Positions 55,942-64,000 are shown, counted from the first letter of the stretch. The stretch is 64,000 bases of DNA from Chitinophaga sp. S165 (GCF_003182155.1 NZ_QGTG01000007.1:353948-417947); one strand, 5' to 3'. Notes: a model not told the origin generated them from the sequence alone. Made by a program: numbers and translations.

Positions 55942-57213
55942 ATGCAGTTCCTCGACACATTTTCCCTCGCCTTTCGCTCTGTTGCCGGCAACCGTTTGCG
56001 CGCAGGGCTTACTGTTGCCATCATTGGTTTTGGTATTATGGCCCTTGTAGGCATTTTTACCGCCATAGACAGCATGAAGAACAGTATCTACAGCAGCTTC
56101 GCCAATATGGGAGCCAACAGCTTCAATATTCAGAGCAGAGCTTTGAGGATACGTATCGGTGGTGGTGGAGAAGCGAAGAAAGGCGACAAAAAATCAAAAG
56201 TAAAAACGTCCAATAGTAATATTCCAATTACTTACAAGGAAGCTATGGACTTTAAAAAACGGTATTCTTTCCCCGCTGTAGTCAGTTTGTCAACAAATGC
56301 CACAGGGAACGCTACCGTGTATAAAGACGACAAGAAAACAAATCCCAATGTCCGTGTGATGGGAGGTGATGAAAGTTATCTGCAGCTTTCTAACTATACA
56401 CTTCGTGAAGGACGGAACCTGAATTTGCTGGATGTGGAGTCAGGAAGGAACGTAGCACTTTTGGGAATGGATGTAGCGAAGAAACTGTTTGGCGATAATC
56501 TCAGGAATGTAGTGAACAGCAGTATACGTGTGGGCAATGTACGCTACCGTGTCGTAGGCGTATTACAGCCGAAGGGGAATAGTGGTTTTATGAGTGCGGA
56601 CAATGTGATCATCACAACGGTGAATAATACACGGAGAGTGTTTGACCGTCCGAATATCAACTACAATATCGGTGTTTCCGTAAAAGACATTACTAAGATG
56701 GAAGCCGCTATTGGAGAGGCTACTGGCATGTTCAGGATCATCCGTCATCTCTCGCTGGGTGAAGAAGAGAATTTTTACATCAATAAAAGTGACAGTGTTG
56801 CCGAGATGTTGTTTAACTTGTTGGGTGTTGTGGTATTTGCTGCAATTCTGATCGGGGCTATTACCTTGTTTGGTTCTGCTATCGGGTTGACGAATATCAT
56901 GCTGGTATCGGTAGCAGAACGTACCCGCGAGATCGGCGTCATCAAAGCGATGGGCGCTACGAGGAAAGTGATACGCCAGCAGTTCGTATATGAAGCCATC
57001 ATCATCAGTTTGCTGGGAGGCTTGCTGGGAGTGATATTGGGAATGCTGGTGGGTAATATTGTTTCATTGCTGTTAGATACCGACTTTATAATTCCGTGGG
57101 TATGGATAACGACAGGTATAATCATCTGTGCGGCCGTAGGGCTTGCATCAGGTATATATCCGGCCATTAAGGCTTCCCGTCTGGACCCGATAGTTGCATT
57201 ACGTTACGAATAA
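55942..57213 (+). CDS. MacB/FtsX-type ABC transporter permease
   Basis: Membrane protein of 423 residues with four helices: one near residues 20-42, a large periplasmic MacB core domain from about 45-285, and three near 290-410 forming the FtsX domain. TREIGVIKAMGATRKVIRQQF is the conserved cytoplasmic loop and IYPAIKASRLDPIVALRYE the C-terminal signature. The insert GGGGEAKKGDKKSK near 75-90 is basic. No ATPase gene is adjacent, so its partner is encoded elsewhere. Its role is probably mechanotransmission or lipoprotein/toxin export, as in the family. Confidence 0.92.
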   Translation: MQFLDTFSLAFRSVAGNRLRAGLTVAIIGFGIMALVGIFTAIDSMKNSIYSSFANMGANSFNIQSRALRIRIGGGGEAKKGDKKSKVKTSNSNIPITYKEAMDFKKRYSFPAVVSLSTNATGNATVYKDDKKTNPNVRVMGGDESYLQLSNYTLREGRNLNLLDVESGRNVALLGMDVAKKLFGDNLRNVVNSSIRVGNVRYRVVGVLQPKGNSGFMSADNVIITTVNNTRRVFDRPNINYNIGVSVKDITKMEAAIGEATGMFRIIRHLSLGEEENFYINKSDSVAEMLFNLLGVVVFAAILIGAITLFGSAIGLTNIMLVSVAERTREIGVIKAMGATRKVIRQQFVYEAIIISLLGGLLGVILGMLVGNIVSLLLDTDFIIPWVWITTGIIICAAVGLASGIYPAIKASRLDPIVALRYE

Positions 57214-57245
57214 TTAACAGGCGCCTGCCAATATCCTATTGATTC

Positions 57246-58586
57246 ATGGCTTTAGTAGTTGTAGTATTTGCTTCGATCCTGCTGCTGGTACTTCTGGTAG
57301 CTTATTTCCGGTTAAACACATTCATTGCGTTCCTTATTGTCTGCCTGTTCATGGGACTGGCATTGAACGTGGTCAGGGAACCTGCACAGAGAATGTCCAT
57401 TGCTGATATTACCCAGTCTATACAGACAGGTATCGGTAAAACATTAGGTTCACTTGTTATCATCATTGTATTCGGTAGCATGCTGGGTAAGCTGGTGGCT
57501 GAAAGCGGCGCTGCACAACGAATTGCAAATGGGCTGATGCAGGTGTTCGGACGTAAATATGTACAATGGTCATTGATGCTGACAGGGTTTATTGTCGGCA
57601 TTCCTTTGTTCTACAATATCGGTTTTGTACTGATGGTGCCGCTGATCTTTACAGTTGCTGCACGCACTAAACTACCTGCCGTTTATTTGGGTATTCCCAT
57701 GCTGGCGTCATTGTCTGTCACGCATGGCTACTTACCGCCCCACCCTTCGCCTACAGCTTTAGTAGGAGCCTTCCATGCCAATATGGGATTAACGCTGATA
57801 TACGGCCTCCTGGTGGCTATTCCCGCTATTGTACTGGCAGGACCTGTCTTCAGCCGTTTCCTTAAAAAATATACACAGGAACCCGCGCAACTGTTTACCG
57901 CTGCTACACTTCCGGAGGATCAGTTGCCTGGTATGACGACAAGCATTATTGCTGCGTTGCTGCCTGTATTGTTGCTGGCTGCTACCTCTCTTGTGAAGCT
58001 GAAGGTAGCACCGGAAAGTGCCGTATATGGTATTGCTAACTGGTTGGGAGACCCTGTGATCGTGATGTTGCTGGCAGTGCTGAATGGCGCCTACGTACTT
58101 GGTATACGCAGAGGATGGCCAATCAAAAAAGTGATGGGTACTATGGAGGATGCTATACGTGATGTATCTGTTATTATCCTTATCATTGGCGGTTCCGGTG
58201 CATTGACGCAGATGCTGCTGGACAGTAAGGTAAGTGATGTGATCAAAGAAGGATTAGGCAGCATGCATATGAACCCGCTTGTATTAGCGTGGAGTATCGC
58301 AGCGCTGATCCGTGTAAGCGTAGGTTCCGCTACCGTAGCGGGATTGACAGCCGCCGGTATTGTGGCGCCATTGGTAGTGGGCACGACGGTACATCCCAGT
58401 TTGATGGTGCTGGCCACCGGTGCAGGAAGCCTGATGTTTTCCCATGTGAACGACGGAGGCTTCTGGATGTTCAAGGAATATTTTAATTTGTCAGTGAAAG
58501 ATACTTTCAAAACCTGGTCAATCATGGAAACGATCGTTTCTGTTGTAGGACTGATCGGGTGTTTGATCTTAAACCTCTTTATTTAA
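57246..58586 (+). CDS. GntP-family permease (gluconate/D-serine type)
   Basis: Polytopic transporter of 446 residues. FIVGIPLFYNIGFVLMVPLIF, GYLPPHPSPTALVGAFHANMG, SVGSATVAGLTAAGIVAPL and FSHVNDGGFWMFKEYFNLS are GntP hallmarks. The family includes gluconate (GntP) and D-serine (DsdX) carriers. As the first gene before RidA, a D-amino-acid PLP enzyme and a dipeptidase, it more probably carries D-serine or a related compound here. It lies 32 bases after the permease gene, so it may start a new operon. Confidence 0.92.
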   Translation: MALVVVVFASILLLVLLVAYFRLNTFIAFLIVCLFMGLALNVVREPAQRMSIADITQSIQTGIGKTLGSLVIIIVFGSMLGKLVAESGAAQRIANGLMQVFGRKYVQWSLMLTGFIVGIPLFYNIGFVLMVPLIFTVAARTKLPAVYLGIPMLASLSVTHGYLPPHPSPTALVGAFHANMGLTLIYGLLVAIPAIVLAGPVFSRFLKKYTQEPAQLFTAATLPEDQLPGMTTSIIAALLPVLLLAATSLVKLKVAPESAVYGIANWLGDPVIVMLLAVLNGAYVLGIRRGWPIKKVMGTMEDAIRDVSVIILIIGGSGALTQMLLDSKVSDVIKEGLGSMHMNPLVLAWSIAALIRVSVGSATVAGLTAAGIVAPLVVGTTVHPSLMVLATGAGSLMFSHVNDGGFWMFKEYFNLSVKDTFKTWSIMETIVSVVGLIGCLILNLFI

Positions 58587-58608
58587 TTACAAGCAAAACA
58601 GTGATCGT

Positions 58609-59070
58609 ATGACACCAACAGAGAATTTTAAAGCGTTAGGATTATCATTACCACCAGCACCGGCACCATTAGGCGTATACAAACCATACCTCATAGACGG
58701 TAAGTACCTGTATCTGTCTGGACATGGTCCTGTACAGGATGATAAGAGCCTGATCATTGGCCGTATTGGTGTTGACTTTGATATGGAACAAGGCAAACTG
58801 GCAGCAAGACAAGTGGGCCTGACAATGTTGTCTACCATAGTAACAAACCTGGGTAGCCTGGATAAAGTGAAACGTGTGATCAAAGTATTGGGTATGGTGA
58901 ACTGTACGCCGGACTTTGGCCGTCATCCTTACGTTATCAATGGTTGCAGCGAACTGTTTGCAAAAGTATGGGGTGAAGAAAATGGTATTGGCGTGCGCAG
59001 TGCGGTGGGCTTTGGTTCATTGCCTGATAACATTCCTGTGGAAATCGAAGCGCTGCTGGAACTTCACTAA
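58609..59070 (+). CDS. RidA/YjgF-family enamine deaminase
   Basis: Encodes 153 residues, somewhat longer than the 128 of E. coli RidA. Typical parts are YLYLSGHGPVQDD, the helix with LDKVKRVIKVLGMVNC, and GVRSAVGFGSLPDNIPVEIEALLEL, which includes the Arg that binds substrate carboxylate. RidA deaminates reactive 2-aminoacrylate made by serine dehydratases. Its position directly before a D-serine dehydratase-like enzyme is fully consistent with that. Confidence 0.93.
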   Translation: MTPTENFKALGLSLPPAPAPLGVYKPYLIDGKYLYLSGHGPVQDDKSLIIGRIGVDFDMEQGKLAARQVGLTMLSTIVTNLGSLDKVKRVIKVLGMVNCTPDFGRHPYVINGCSELFAKVWGEENGIGVRSAVGFGSLPDNIPVEIEALLELH

Positions 59071-59084
59071 TTCAAACAACAGTC

Positions 59085-60194
59085 ATGCATTGGTACGAAT
59101 TGCATAATATCAATACTGTAGATAGTCCTGCGGTGCTTGTTTATCCGGAACGGATGCGTGAGAACATCCTGCTGGTGAAAAAGACAGTGGGAGATGTACA
59201 GCGTCTGCGTCCGCACATTAAGACGAGTAAGATGATCGAAGCCGTGCAGTTACTGCAGGGTGAAGGTATCAATAAGTTTAAGTGTGCAACTATCGCGGAA
59301 GCGGAAATGCTGGGGTTGGCCGGTGCTGCGGATGTGTTGCTGGCTTATCAGCCCATAGGGCCTAAAATAAGCCGGCTGCTGGAAGTAGTGGAACAGTATC
59401 CTGATACAAAGTATTCCTGCCTGGTGGATAACCGCACGGCAGCAATGGCGATCGCTGCGCTGTTCCTGGCTGCAAAACGTATTATTCCGGTATATCTTGA
59501 TCTGAACATTGGAATGAACAGGACAGGCATTCCTGCAGGTCCTGGCGAAGCAGCACTGGAACTCTACCAGGAGTTGCAACATATGCCAGGTATTACGCCG
59601 GCTGGTTTACATGCATACGATGGTCATCTGCATGATGCAGACCCTGTAGTACGCAAAGAGAAATGTGATGCAGGCTTTGCGCCTGTAACAGCATTGGCGG
59701 CTGCTATTACAGCGGCAGGTGCGCCATCCCCGCAGATCATCGCCGGAGGCACTCCTACTTATGCATTTCATGCAGAAAGACCCGGTGTTGAATGTAGTCC
59801 TGGTACTTTCATCTTCTGGGACTGGGGATATCGGCGGGAGCTTCCTGAACAGGAGTTTGCCTATGCAGCAGTAGTAGCTACAAGGGTGATCTCTATCATT
59901 GATGACAGGCATCTGTGTGTAGATCTCGGGCACAAAGCACTTTCATCAGAGATGCCTCAACCGAGAGTACATTTTTTAGATGTTCCCGATGCAGCGCCAA
60001 AGGGGCATAGTGAAGAACACCTGGTTGTTGAAGTGCCGGATACTTCTCTATATCCCGTGGGCACTGTTTTCTACGGTATTCCTGTACACATTTGTCCGAC
60101 GGTAGCGCTGCATGATCGTGTAGGCGTTGTTGAAGATAACAATTGTGTGGCCTACTGGAAGGTAGTAGCCAGGGATAGAAAGATCATGATCTAA
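59085..60194 (+). CDS. D-serine dehydratase / D-threonine aldolase-fold PLP enzyme
   Basis: PLP-dependent enzyme of 369 residues of the fold-type III alanine-racemase group. The PLP lysine is K46 in RPHIKTSK; the D-TA C-terminal domain ends with the metal motif near residues 335-344, HICPTVALHD. Characterised D-threonine aldolases use His-x-Asp for the metal, whereas zinc D-serine dehydratases use His-x-Cys. H335 and C337 here fit the dehydratase. With RidA upstream to deal with the aminoacrylate product, D-serine to pyruvate plus ammonia is the best inference; aldolase activity is not excluded. Confidence 0.88.
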   Translation: MHWYELHNINTVDSPAVLVYPERMRENILLVKKTVGDVQRLRPHIKTSKMIEAVQLLQGEGINKFKCATIAEAEMLGLAGAADVLLAYQPIGPKISRLLEVVEQYPDTKYSCLVDNRTAAMAIAALFLAAKRIIPVYLDLNIGMNRTGIPAGPGEAALELYQELQHMPGITPAGLHAYDGHLHDADPVVRKEKCDAGFAPVTALAAAITAAGAPSPQIIAGGTPTYAFHAERPGVECSPGTFIFWDWGYRRELPEQEFAYAAVVATRVISIIDDRHLCVDLGHKALSSEMPQPRVHFLDVPDAAPKGHSEEHLVVEVPDTSLYPVGTVFYGIPVHICPTVALHDRVGVVEDNNCVAYWKVVARDRKIMI

Positions 60195-60214
60195 CTTATC
60201 AAAAAAATACTGAC

Positions 60215-61285
60215 ATGTTTATAGTAGATGCGCATCTTGATCTCAGCATGAATGCGATGGAATGGAACCGTAACCTGCGATTGCCGGTAGCTGATATCAG
60301 GAAGCGTGAGGAAGGACTGACAGATAAACCTGACCGTGCGAAAGGAGTGGTGTCATTTCCCGAGCTGCGCAAAGGAAATATCGGTCTGGTAGTAGCTACG
60401 CAGATAGCGCGATTTGTAGCGCCTGAGAACCCTTTGCCCGGTTGGTTTTCGCCGGAACAGGCATGGGCACAGACGCAGGGTCAGTTAGCGTGGTATAAGG
60501 CAATGGAAGATGCCGGGGAAATGTTCCAGATCACTAATCTGGCAGCCCTGGAGAAACATCTTGCATTGTGGAACGATGGTACGCCTAACACCGGTAAGCC
60601 TATTGGGTACATTCTTAGCCTGGAAGGCGCAGATTCTATTGTAGATATCAACTATCTGCAACGTGCTTATGACAATGGGTTACGCGCAGTAGGCCCTGCT
60701 CATTATGGCCCTGGCCGTTATGCGCAAGGTACTGACGCCACTGGTTTCATGGGACCTAAAGGGCATGCTTTACTAAAGGAAATGGAAAGGCTGAATATCA
60801 TCCTGGATGCTACGCACTTGTGTGACGATAGTTTCTGGGAAGCAATGGAGCATTTCCACGGACATGTATGGGCCAGCCATAACAATGTACGTGCACTGGT
60901 AAACCATAACAGGCAGTTCTCTGATGAGCAGATAAAAGAACTGATCAGCCGTGGCGCAGTTATAGGCGGCGCTATGGATGCCTGGATGATGGTGCCGGGT
61001 TGGGTAAGGGGAGTATCTCAACCGAAAGAAATGGGTGCTTCGCTGGACGTACTGGTAGATCATATGGACCATATATGCCAGCTGGCAGGAAACGCGTTGC
61101 ATGTTGGTATTGGGTCTGATCTGGACGGTGCTTTCGGAACAGAACAAAGTCCGTATGACCTGGAAACAATAGCTGATCTGCAGAAGATACCGGCCCTATT
61201 TGCCAAGAGAGGTTATTCTGATGCCGATATTGACAACATTATGCATGGTAACTGGCTCCGGTTCCTGCGTAAGGCCTGGAAGTAA
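60215..61285 (+). CDS. M19 membrane dipeptidase
   Basis: Zinc dipeptidase of the renal dipeptidase family, 356 residues, no signal peptide. DAHLD (H7, D9), the bridging Glu in ILSLEGADSI, and later His in VWASHNNVRAL and HVGIGSDLDGAFG are the metal and substrate ligands. The family accepts dipeptides whose C-terminal residue is D. It is 20 bases after the PLP enzyme gene, so it may release D-amino acids for it, for example from peptidoglycan fragments. The position of substrate uptake is unresolved. Confidence 0.93.
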   Translation: MFIVDAHLDLSMNAMEWNRNLRLPVADIRKREEGLTDKPDRAKGVVSFPELRKGNIGLVVATQIARFVAPENPLPGWFSPEQAWAQTQGQLAWYKAMEDAGEMFQITNLAALEKHLALWNDGTPNTGKPIGYILSLEGADSIVDINYLQRAYDNGLRAVGPAHYGPGRYAQGTDATGFMGPKGHALLKEMERLNIILDATHLCDDSFWEAMEHFHGHVWASHNNVRALVNHNRQFSDEQIKELISRGAVIGGAMDAWMMVPGWVRGVSQPKEMGASLDVLVDHMDHICQLAGNALHVGIGSDLDGAFGTEQSPYDLETIADLQKIPALFAKRGYSDADIDNIMHGNWLRFLRKAWK

Positions 61286-61288
61286 GCG

Positions 61289-61681
61289 TTAATAAAACAA
61301 CTGCGACAGCACATTGGTCATGTCATTGGTTGCTGGTTTCAGTTCCTGGAAACCGGTGAATTGCTCTGGTGTCAGTACTGTTTTCAGTTTTCTGTTAAAG
61401 CTGTTCTGGAAGCTTTTCAGTTTGGTATTATAGGCCTTCGGGTTGCTATTGTTCATGGAAAGGATGGTAGACCGTTGTTCCAGGAAGTTGGTGACAGCAG
61501 TCAATATCTTTGGTTGTTGTTCCTCCGTTAAGGTCAGTGCAGTTTTCAGCTTACTAGTGATGGAACGGGCATTGCCTTCAATATTGGAAAGTGGCGCTTG
61601 TTGCAATTGAGCATAGCCGGGGGAGGAGACAAAGGCTAAACCTGTCAGCAGTAACAATGATAGCAATAAGGTATTTTTCAT
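61289..61681 (-). CDS. exported helical protein, LTxxQ (Spy-like) type
   Basis: Encodes 130 residues with a signal peptide ending near GYAQ (residue 25). The mature part is helical and has two LTxEQ motifs (LTLTEEQQPKIL and VLTPEQFTGFQEL), as in Spy/CpxP periplasmic chaperones. Spy-like chaperone activity is inferred only from the motif. It lies convergent with the dipeptidase gene, three bases away. Confidence 0.78.
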   Translation of the reverse strand: MKNTLLLSLLLLTGLAFVSSPGYAQLQQAPLSNIEGNARSITSKLKTALTLTEEQQPKILTAVTNFLEQRSTILSMNNSNPKAYNTKLKSFQNSFNRKLKTVLTPEQFTGFQELKPATNDMTNVLSQLFY

Positions 61682-61746
61682 CTGACTGGATTTATGAGGA
61701 AGTTAGCACATTTATTAACATCCGGAGGGAACTCAATAAACTAAAT

Positions 61747-61784
61747 AAAAAAAGGAATACCGGATCTTCGGTATTCCTTTTTTT
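61747..61784 (-). terminator. strong bidirectional hairpin
   Basis: Perfect 16-bp stem aaaaaaaggaataccg (61747-61762) with its complement (61769-61784), six-base loop. On the minus strand it directly follows the stop of the gene at 61802, so it ends that gene. Confidence 0.9.
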
Positions 61785-61801
61785 AACAGACAAAGGTCTG
61801 T

Positions 61802-62536
61802 TTATTTCATCACCAGTTTGACTGGTTTAGGTACTTCATTCATATCATTGTCCAACACCACGTATTCTGCCTCTACAGTCTTATTATCGAGCCATTTCAT
61901 CTGGCCCGGGCCCCACTTATCAAACTGCACATCTCCCTCGGGAATCAGCTTATTATCGCGATATGAAAAGAGCTGGAAGCCGTTGTTGTTGAAGCCGGCG
62001 ATCAGGTCGACAGAAGCGCAGATGACATATTTATGATCAGGAGAGATGGCAGGGACGCCCCATACGTGTGTGATCTCCCCGTTATCGGCATTGATCAGCA
62101 CATAGTCGCTGGATTCATAGTAGCTGCCAAACACGAGATATTGATGAATTGCGGGCAGATAGCCGGCGTAAAAGAAGATGCTGTATTGATCGTCTTCCTC
62201 TTTGGTATTATTGGCGAGAACAGTTGTCTTGCCATTACTCAGGGTGAAGATCAGGGAGTCGCTTATACGTTTAACACGGGCTTTATCATCTATCAGCAGG
62301 CTGTATTCAGCGCTGTCATAATCGGGCGTACCTTGTTTCTCGAATGAAGAATGTTCGAGCGGGTAGATAGAGAAAGACTTGTTACCGACAGAGAAGGTAT
62401 CTGTATTAACGGGTACTTTACCTGTTGAGGGAGGTTCTTCTATATGTGCAGTATCTGTCGTACTAACAGTGGTATCCTGTCCATTGCAGGCTACCATCAA
62501 CCCTGCAATAAAAAATAGAGGTAAATACTTTTTCAT
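61802..62536 (-). CDS. lipoprotein of unknown function
   Basis: Encodes 244 residues from the ATG at 62534-62536; an ATG four codons earlier is possible. The lipobox is MVAC, with lipid Cys near residue 17. The mature part has a Thr-rich linker, then beta-strand-like repeats (FSIYPLEHSSFEKQG, YSIFFYAGYLPAIHQYLVFGSYYESSDYVLIN) ending in an aromatic-rich C-terminus. No named domain is recognised. Confidence 0.8.
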   Translation of the reverse strand: MKKYLPLFFIAGLMVACNGQDTTVSTTDTAHIEEPPSTGKVPVNTDTFSVGNKSFSIYPLEHSSFEKQGTPDYDSAEYSLLIDDKARVKRISDSLIFTLSNGKTTVLANNTKEEDDQYSIFFYAGYLPAIHQYLVFGSYYESSDYVLINADNGEITHVWGVPAISPDHKYVICASVDLIAGFNNNGFQLFSYRDNKLIPEGDVQFDKWGPGQMKWLDNKTVEAEYVVLDNDMNEVPKPVKLVMK

Positions 62537-62564
62537 ATGATGGCGCAAATATAAATAACTACAT

Positions 62565-62605
62565 AAAAAAATCCCGTCTCATTTAGAACGAGACGGGATT
62601 TTTTT
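62565..62605 (-). terminator. terminator of the ribosomal protein operon
   Basis: Perfect 16-bp stem (62565-62580 with 62590-62605), nine-base loop, A/T runs on both sides. On the minus strand it follows rplI by 15 bases. Confidence 0.92.
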
Positions 62606-62620
62606 GAAGAATATGTAGTC

Positions 62621-63067
62621 TTATTCAGCTACAACTTCGAATTCCAGTTCAGCTTCGTTGCCTTTACCGAAATCCAGTCTTGCTTTATAAGTGCCTAATT
62701 CTTTTACGTCATCCAGGATGTGGATGCGGCGACGATCGATTTCGTAACCTTTCTGCTCTTTAATAGCACGTGCGATCTGCACACCAGTTACGCTACCGAA
62801 AATCTTACCGGAAGTACCAGTTTTAGCGCCAATTTTAACGGGACCTGCTTTCAGCACTTCCACAACTTTGGCAATTTCAGCCAGCATTTTCTCTTCTTTT
62901 ACTTTCTGCACTTTTACGCGCTCCTGAAGTTGCTTCAGGTTAGAAGGGCTAGCTTCTACCGCAAATTTCTGCGGAATCAGAAAATTCCTGGCATAACCGT
63001 TTTTAACGGTAGCCAGCTCATTCTTCTGGCCCAGGTTATCTACGTCTTGTATTAAGATTACTTGCAT
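62621..63067 (-). CDS. rplI: 50S ribosomal protein L9
   Basis: Ribosomal protein of 148 residues. MQVILIQDVDNLGQKNELATVKNGYARNFLIPQKFA is the N-terminal rRNA-binding domain, a long connecting helix follows, and the C-terminal domain has GSVTGVQIARAIKEQKG. Last gene of the rpsF-rpsR-rplI operon. Confidence 0.98.
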   Translation of the reverse strand: MQVILIQDVDNLGQKNELATVKNGYARNFLIPQKFAVEASPSNLKQLQERVKVQKVKEEKMLAEIAKVVEVLKAGPVKIGAKTGTSGKIFGSVTGVQIARAIKEQKGYEIDRRRIHILDDVKELGTYKARLDFGKGNEAELEFEVVAE

Positions 63068-63129
63068 TGTTAATTAGTTTTAAGGACCTTTAATTTACCC
63101 GGTAAGGACCAGGAAACCAGTAGGTTTGT

Positions 63130-63396
63130 TTACTTTAAAAGGTCAGTAACGTAAGGTAACAAAGCCATTTGACGGGCTTTTTTAATAGCCTGCGCTACTT
63201 TACGCTGGAATTTCAGAGAGTTACCAGTGATACGACGAGGTAACATTTTACCCTGATCGTTCAGGAATTTCTTCAGGAACTCAGCGTCTTTGTAATCCAC
63301 ATACCGGATGCCTAACTTTTTGAAACGGCAATATTTCTTAGCACGTTTCTCTTGTTTTACGGCGGTTAAGTACTTAATTTCTTGTTTTACTGCCAT
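63130..63396 (-). CDS. rpsR: 30S ribosomal protein S18
   Basis: Ribosomal protein of 88 residues. KKYCRFKKLGIRYVDYKDAEFLKKFL and GKMLPRRITGNSLKFQRKVAQAIKKARQMALLPYV are the standard S18 sequence. Pairs with S6 in the platform. It follows rpsF by four bases. Confidence 0.98.
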   Translation of the reverse strand: MAVKQEIKYLTAVKQEKRAKKYCRFKKLGIRYVDYKDAEFLKKFLNDQGKMLPRRITGNSLKFQRKVAQAIKKARQMALLPYVTDLLK

Positions 63397-63400
63397 AATT

Positions 63401-63751
63401 TTAAGCTTCTGCGGTTTTAGAATCAGCGTTCACGCCATGTCTTTTGCGGCCATTGTACTGTACAGCATATTTGTCTAATGCTGTGATCATGTGACGCAGT
63501 ACATTTTCGTCACGGTTCAGCTGAATTTTCAGCTTCTCATTGAGGTCGGATGGCGCGCTGTACTCCAGAACCAGGTACATGCCCGTGGTTTTCTTCTGGA
63601 TTGGGTACGCCAGTGATTTTAATCCCCAGGGATTTTCGTGCGTTACATCTCCGCCATTCTCTTTAATGAGATCAGCGAATTTTTTCTGAGCAGCTTTGTA
63701 GTCTTCCTCAGACAGCACAGGGGTAAAAATCACCATCAATTCGTAGTTCAT
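63401..63751 (-). CDS. rpsF: 30S ribosomal protein S6
   Basis: Ribosomal protein of 116 residues. MNYELMVIFTPVLSEEDYK opens the fold, NPWGLKSLAYPIQKKTTGMYLVLEY forms the central strand, and a tail from about residue 95 is Lys/Asn/Asp rich. First gene of the operon. There is no ssb or priB gene between it and rpsR. Confidence 0.98.
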   Translation of the reverse strand: MNYELMVIFTPVLSEEDYKAAQKKFADLIKENGGDVTHENPWGLKSLAYPIQKKTTGMYLVLEYSAPSDLNEKLKIQLNRDENVLRHMITALDKYAVQYNGRKRHGVNADSKTAEA

Positions 63752-63794
63752 AAATTTCCCTGTTTTTAAATGTTGTTAAAAAAAATTAGGAGTG

Positions 63795-63825
63795 CAAAGA
63801 TACTTAAATTGCTGACACCAGCAAA
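63795..63825 (-). promoter_or_regulatory. promoter of the rpsF-rpsR-rplI operon
   Basis: On the minus strand, TTTG (63822-63825), 19 bases, then TATCTTTG (63795-63802): a full Bacteroidota -33/-7 pair with the same spacing as the nuo promoter. The leader to the rpsF ATG is about 40 bases. Confidence 0.8.
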
Positions 63826-63906
63826 TAAAAGACCCGGATTGATTTTCCGGTTTTTCTGCGTAAATGCCGTTTCAGCATTCAGGGATCTAACTTTACTGAT
63901 ATTCGG

Positions 63907-64000
63907 TTAAGTATCGCTTATGTATCGCTCATCCTACGTTCATCTTACGTTCATGAACGTAAGATGAACGTAGGATGAGCGATACATAAGCGATACTTAA
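63907..64000. repeat. 94-bp perfect palindrome built of 11-bp units
   Basis: Each arm is 47 bases and the centre is tca/tga with no loop, between 63953 and 63954. Eight 11-bp units can be read, for example TGAACGTAAGA, TGAACGTAGGA, TGAGCGATACA and TAAGCGATACT on the right arm, with complements on the left. It ends exactly at the window edge, so the true length is unknown. The units share the 11-bp period and G6 of the repeats at 20890 and 30309. Confidence 0.85.

Noticed and set aside
1..64000. Long antisense reading frames opposite lpxB, dsbD, nuoF and nuoG
   Set aside because: They mirror codon structure of well-supported genes, have no family motifs and no promoters.
1..64000. tRNA, rRNA, integrase, transposase or phage genes
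   Set aside because: Looked for in all gaps and frames; no cloverleaf-like or conserved sequences and no recombinase motifs were seen.

Overview
The window reads as chromosomal DNA of a Bacteroidota bacterium, most likely a Chitinophaga-like member of the Chitinophagaceae. The reasons are: promoter elements of the TTTG-N19-TAnnTTTG type; Bacteroidota-typical families (a FadN-like fusion enzyme, a DUF6427-like membrane protein, secreted large M14 carboxypeptidases, a GH29 fucosidase); a 14-gene nuo operon with a short NuoG; weak ribosome binding sites; and many genes with strong intrinsic terminators. No rRNA, tRNA, phage, transposase or CRISPR array was seen. The genes are mostly housekeeping with some accessory catabolic islands.

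Layout. 1-7471: partial gpmA, a PepSY membrane protein, a beta-oxidation multifunctional enzyme, an ABC exporter pair, surE and a small membrane protein. 7562-12418: lpxB, a tiny membrane protein, a secreted alpha-L-fucosidase, an orphan OmpR-type regulator and a 2H phosphoesterase. 12468-19022: relA/spoT, purA, a very acidic AT-hook-like protein, pabB (with a hairpin over its start codon) and a TIGR01777 epimerase. 19289-31491: an exported protein of unknown function, two tandem M14 carboxypeptidases separated by the wreck of a third gene, an unknown acidic protein, a 3-methyladenine glycosylase, a TPR protein, a lipoprotein and a DUF6427-like protein. 31662-40249: purQ, a two-gene DsbD system, hisS and a low-molecular-weight phosphatase on the minus strand, then a PstS-like lipoprotein and a TPR protein.

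40346-53716 is one complete complex I operon, nuoA to nuoN, with a clear promoter and a strong shared terminator. 53748-55886 (minus) holds a LacI regulator and a sugar-kinase-like phosphotransferase. 55942-57213 is a MacB-like permease. 57246-61285 is a compact four-gene plus-strand cluster: GntP/DsdX-type permease, RidA, a D-serine dehydratase/D-threonine aldolase-fold enzyme and an M19 dipeptidase. These fit together as a D-serine or D-amino-acid dipeptide catabolic module. 61289-63825 (minus) holds two exported proteins and the rpsF-rpsR-rplI ribosomal operon with its promoter.

The strongest unexplained signal is a family of 11-bp-period intergenic repeats at three loci: 20890-20922, 30309-30374, and a perfect 94-bp palindrome at 63907-64000. 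Their units share a loose consensus with a leading T and an invariant-looking G at position 6. Other points worth a second look are the pabB start-codon hairpin, the cysteine-less DsbD alpha domain next to a free-standing alpha domain that keeps its cysteines, the decayed gene between the M14 paralogues, and the D-serine cluster.
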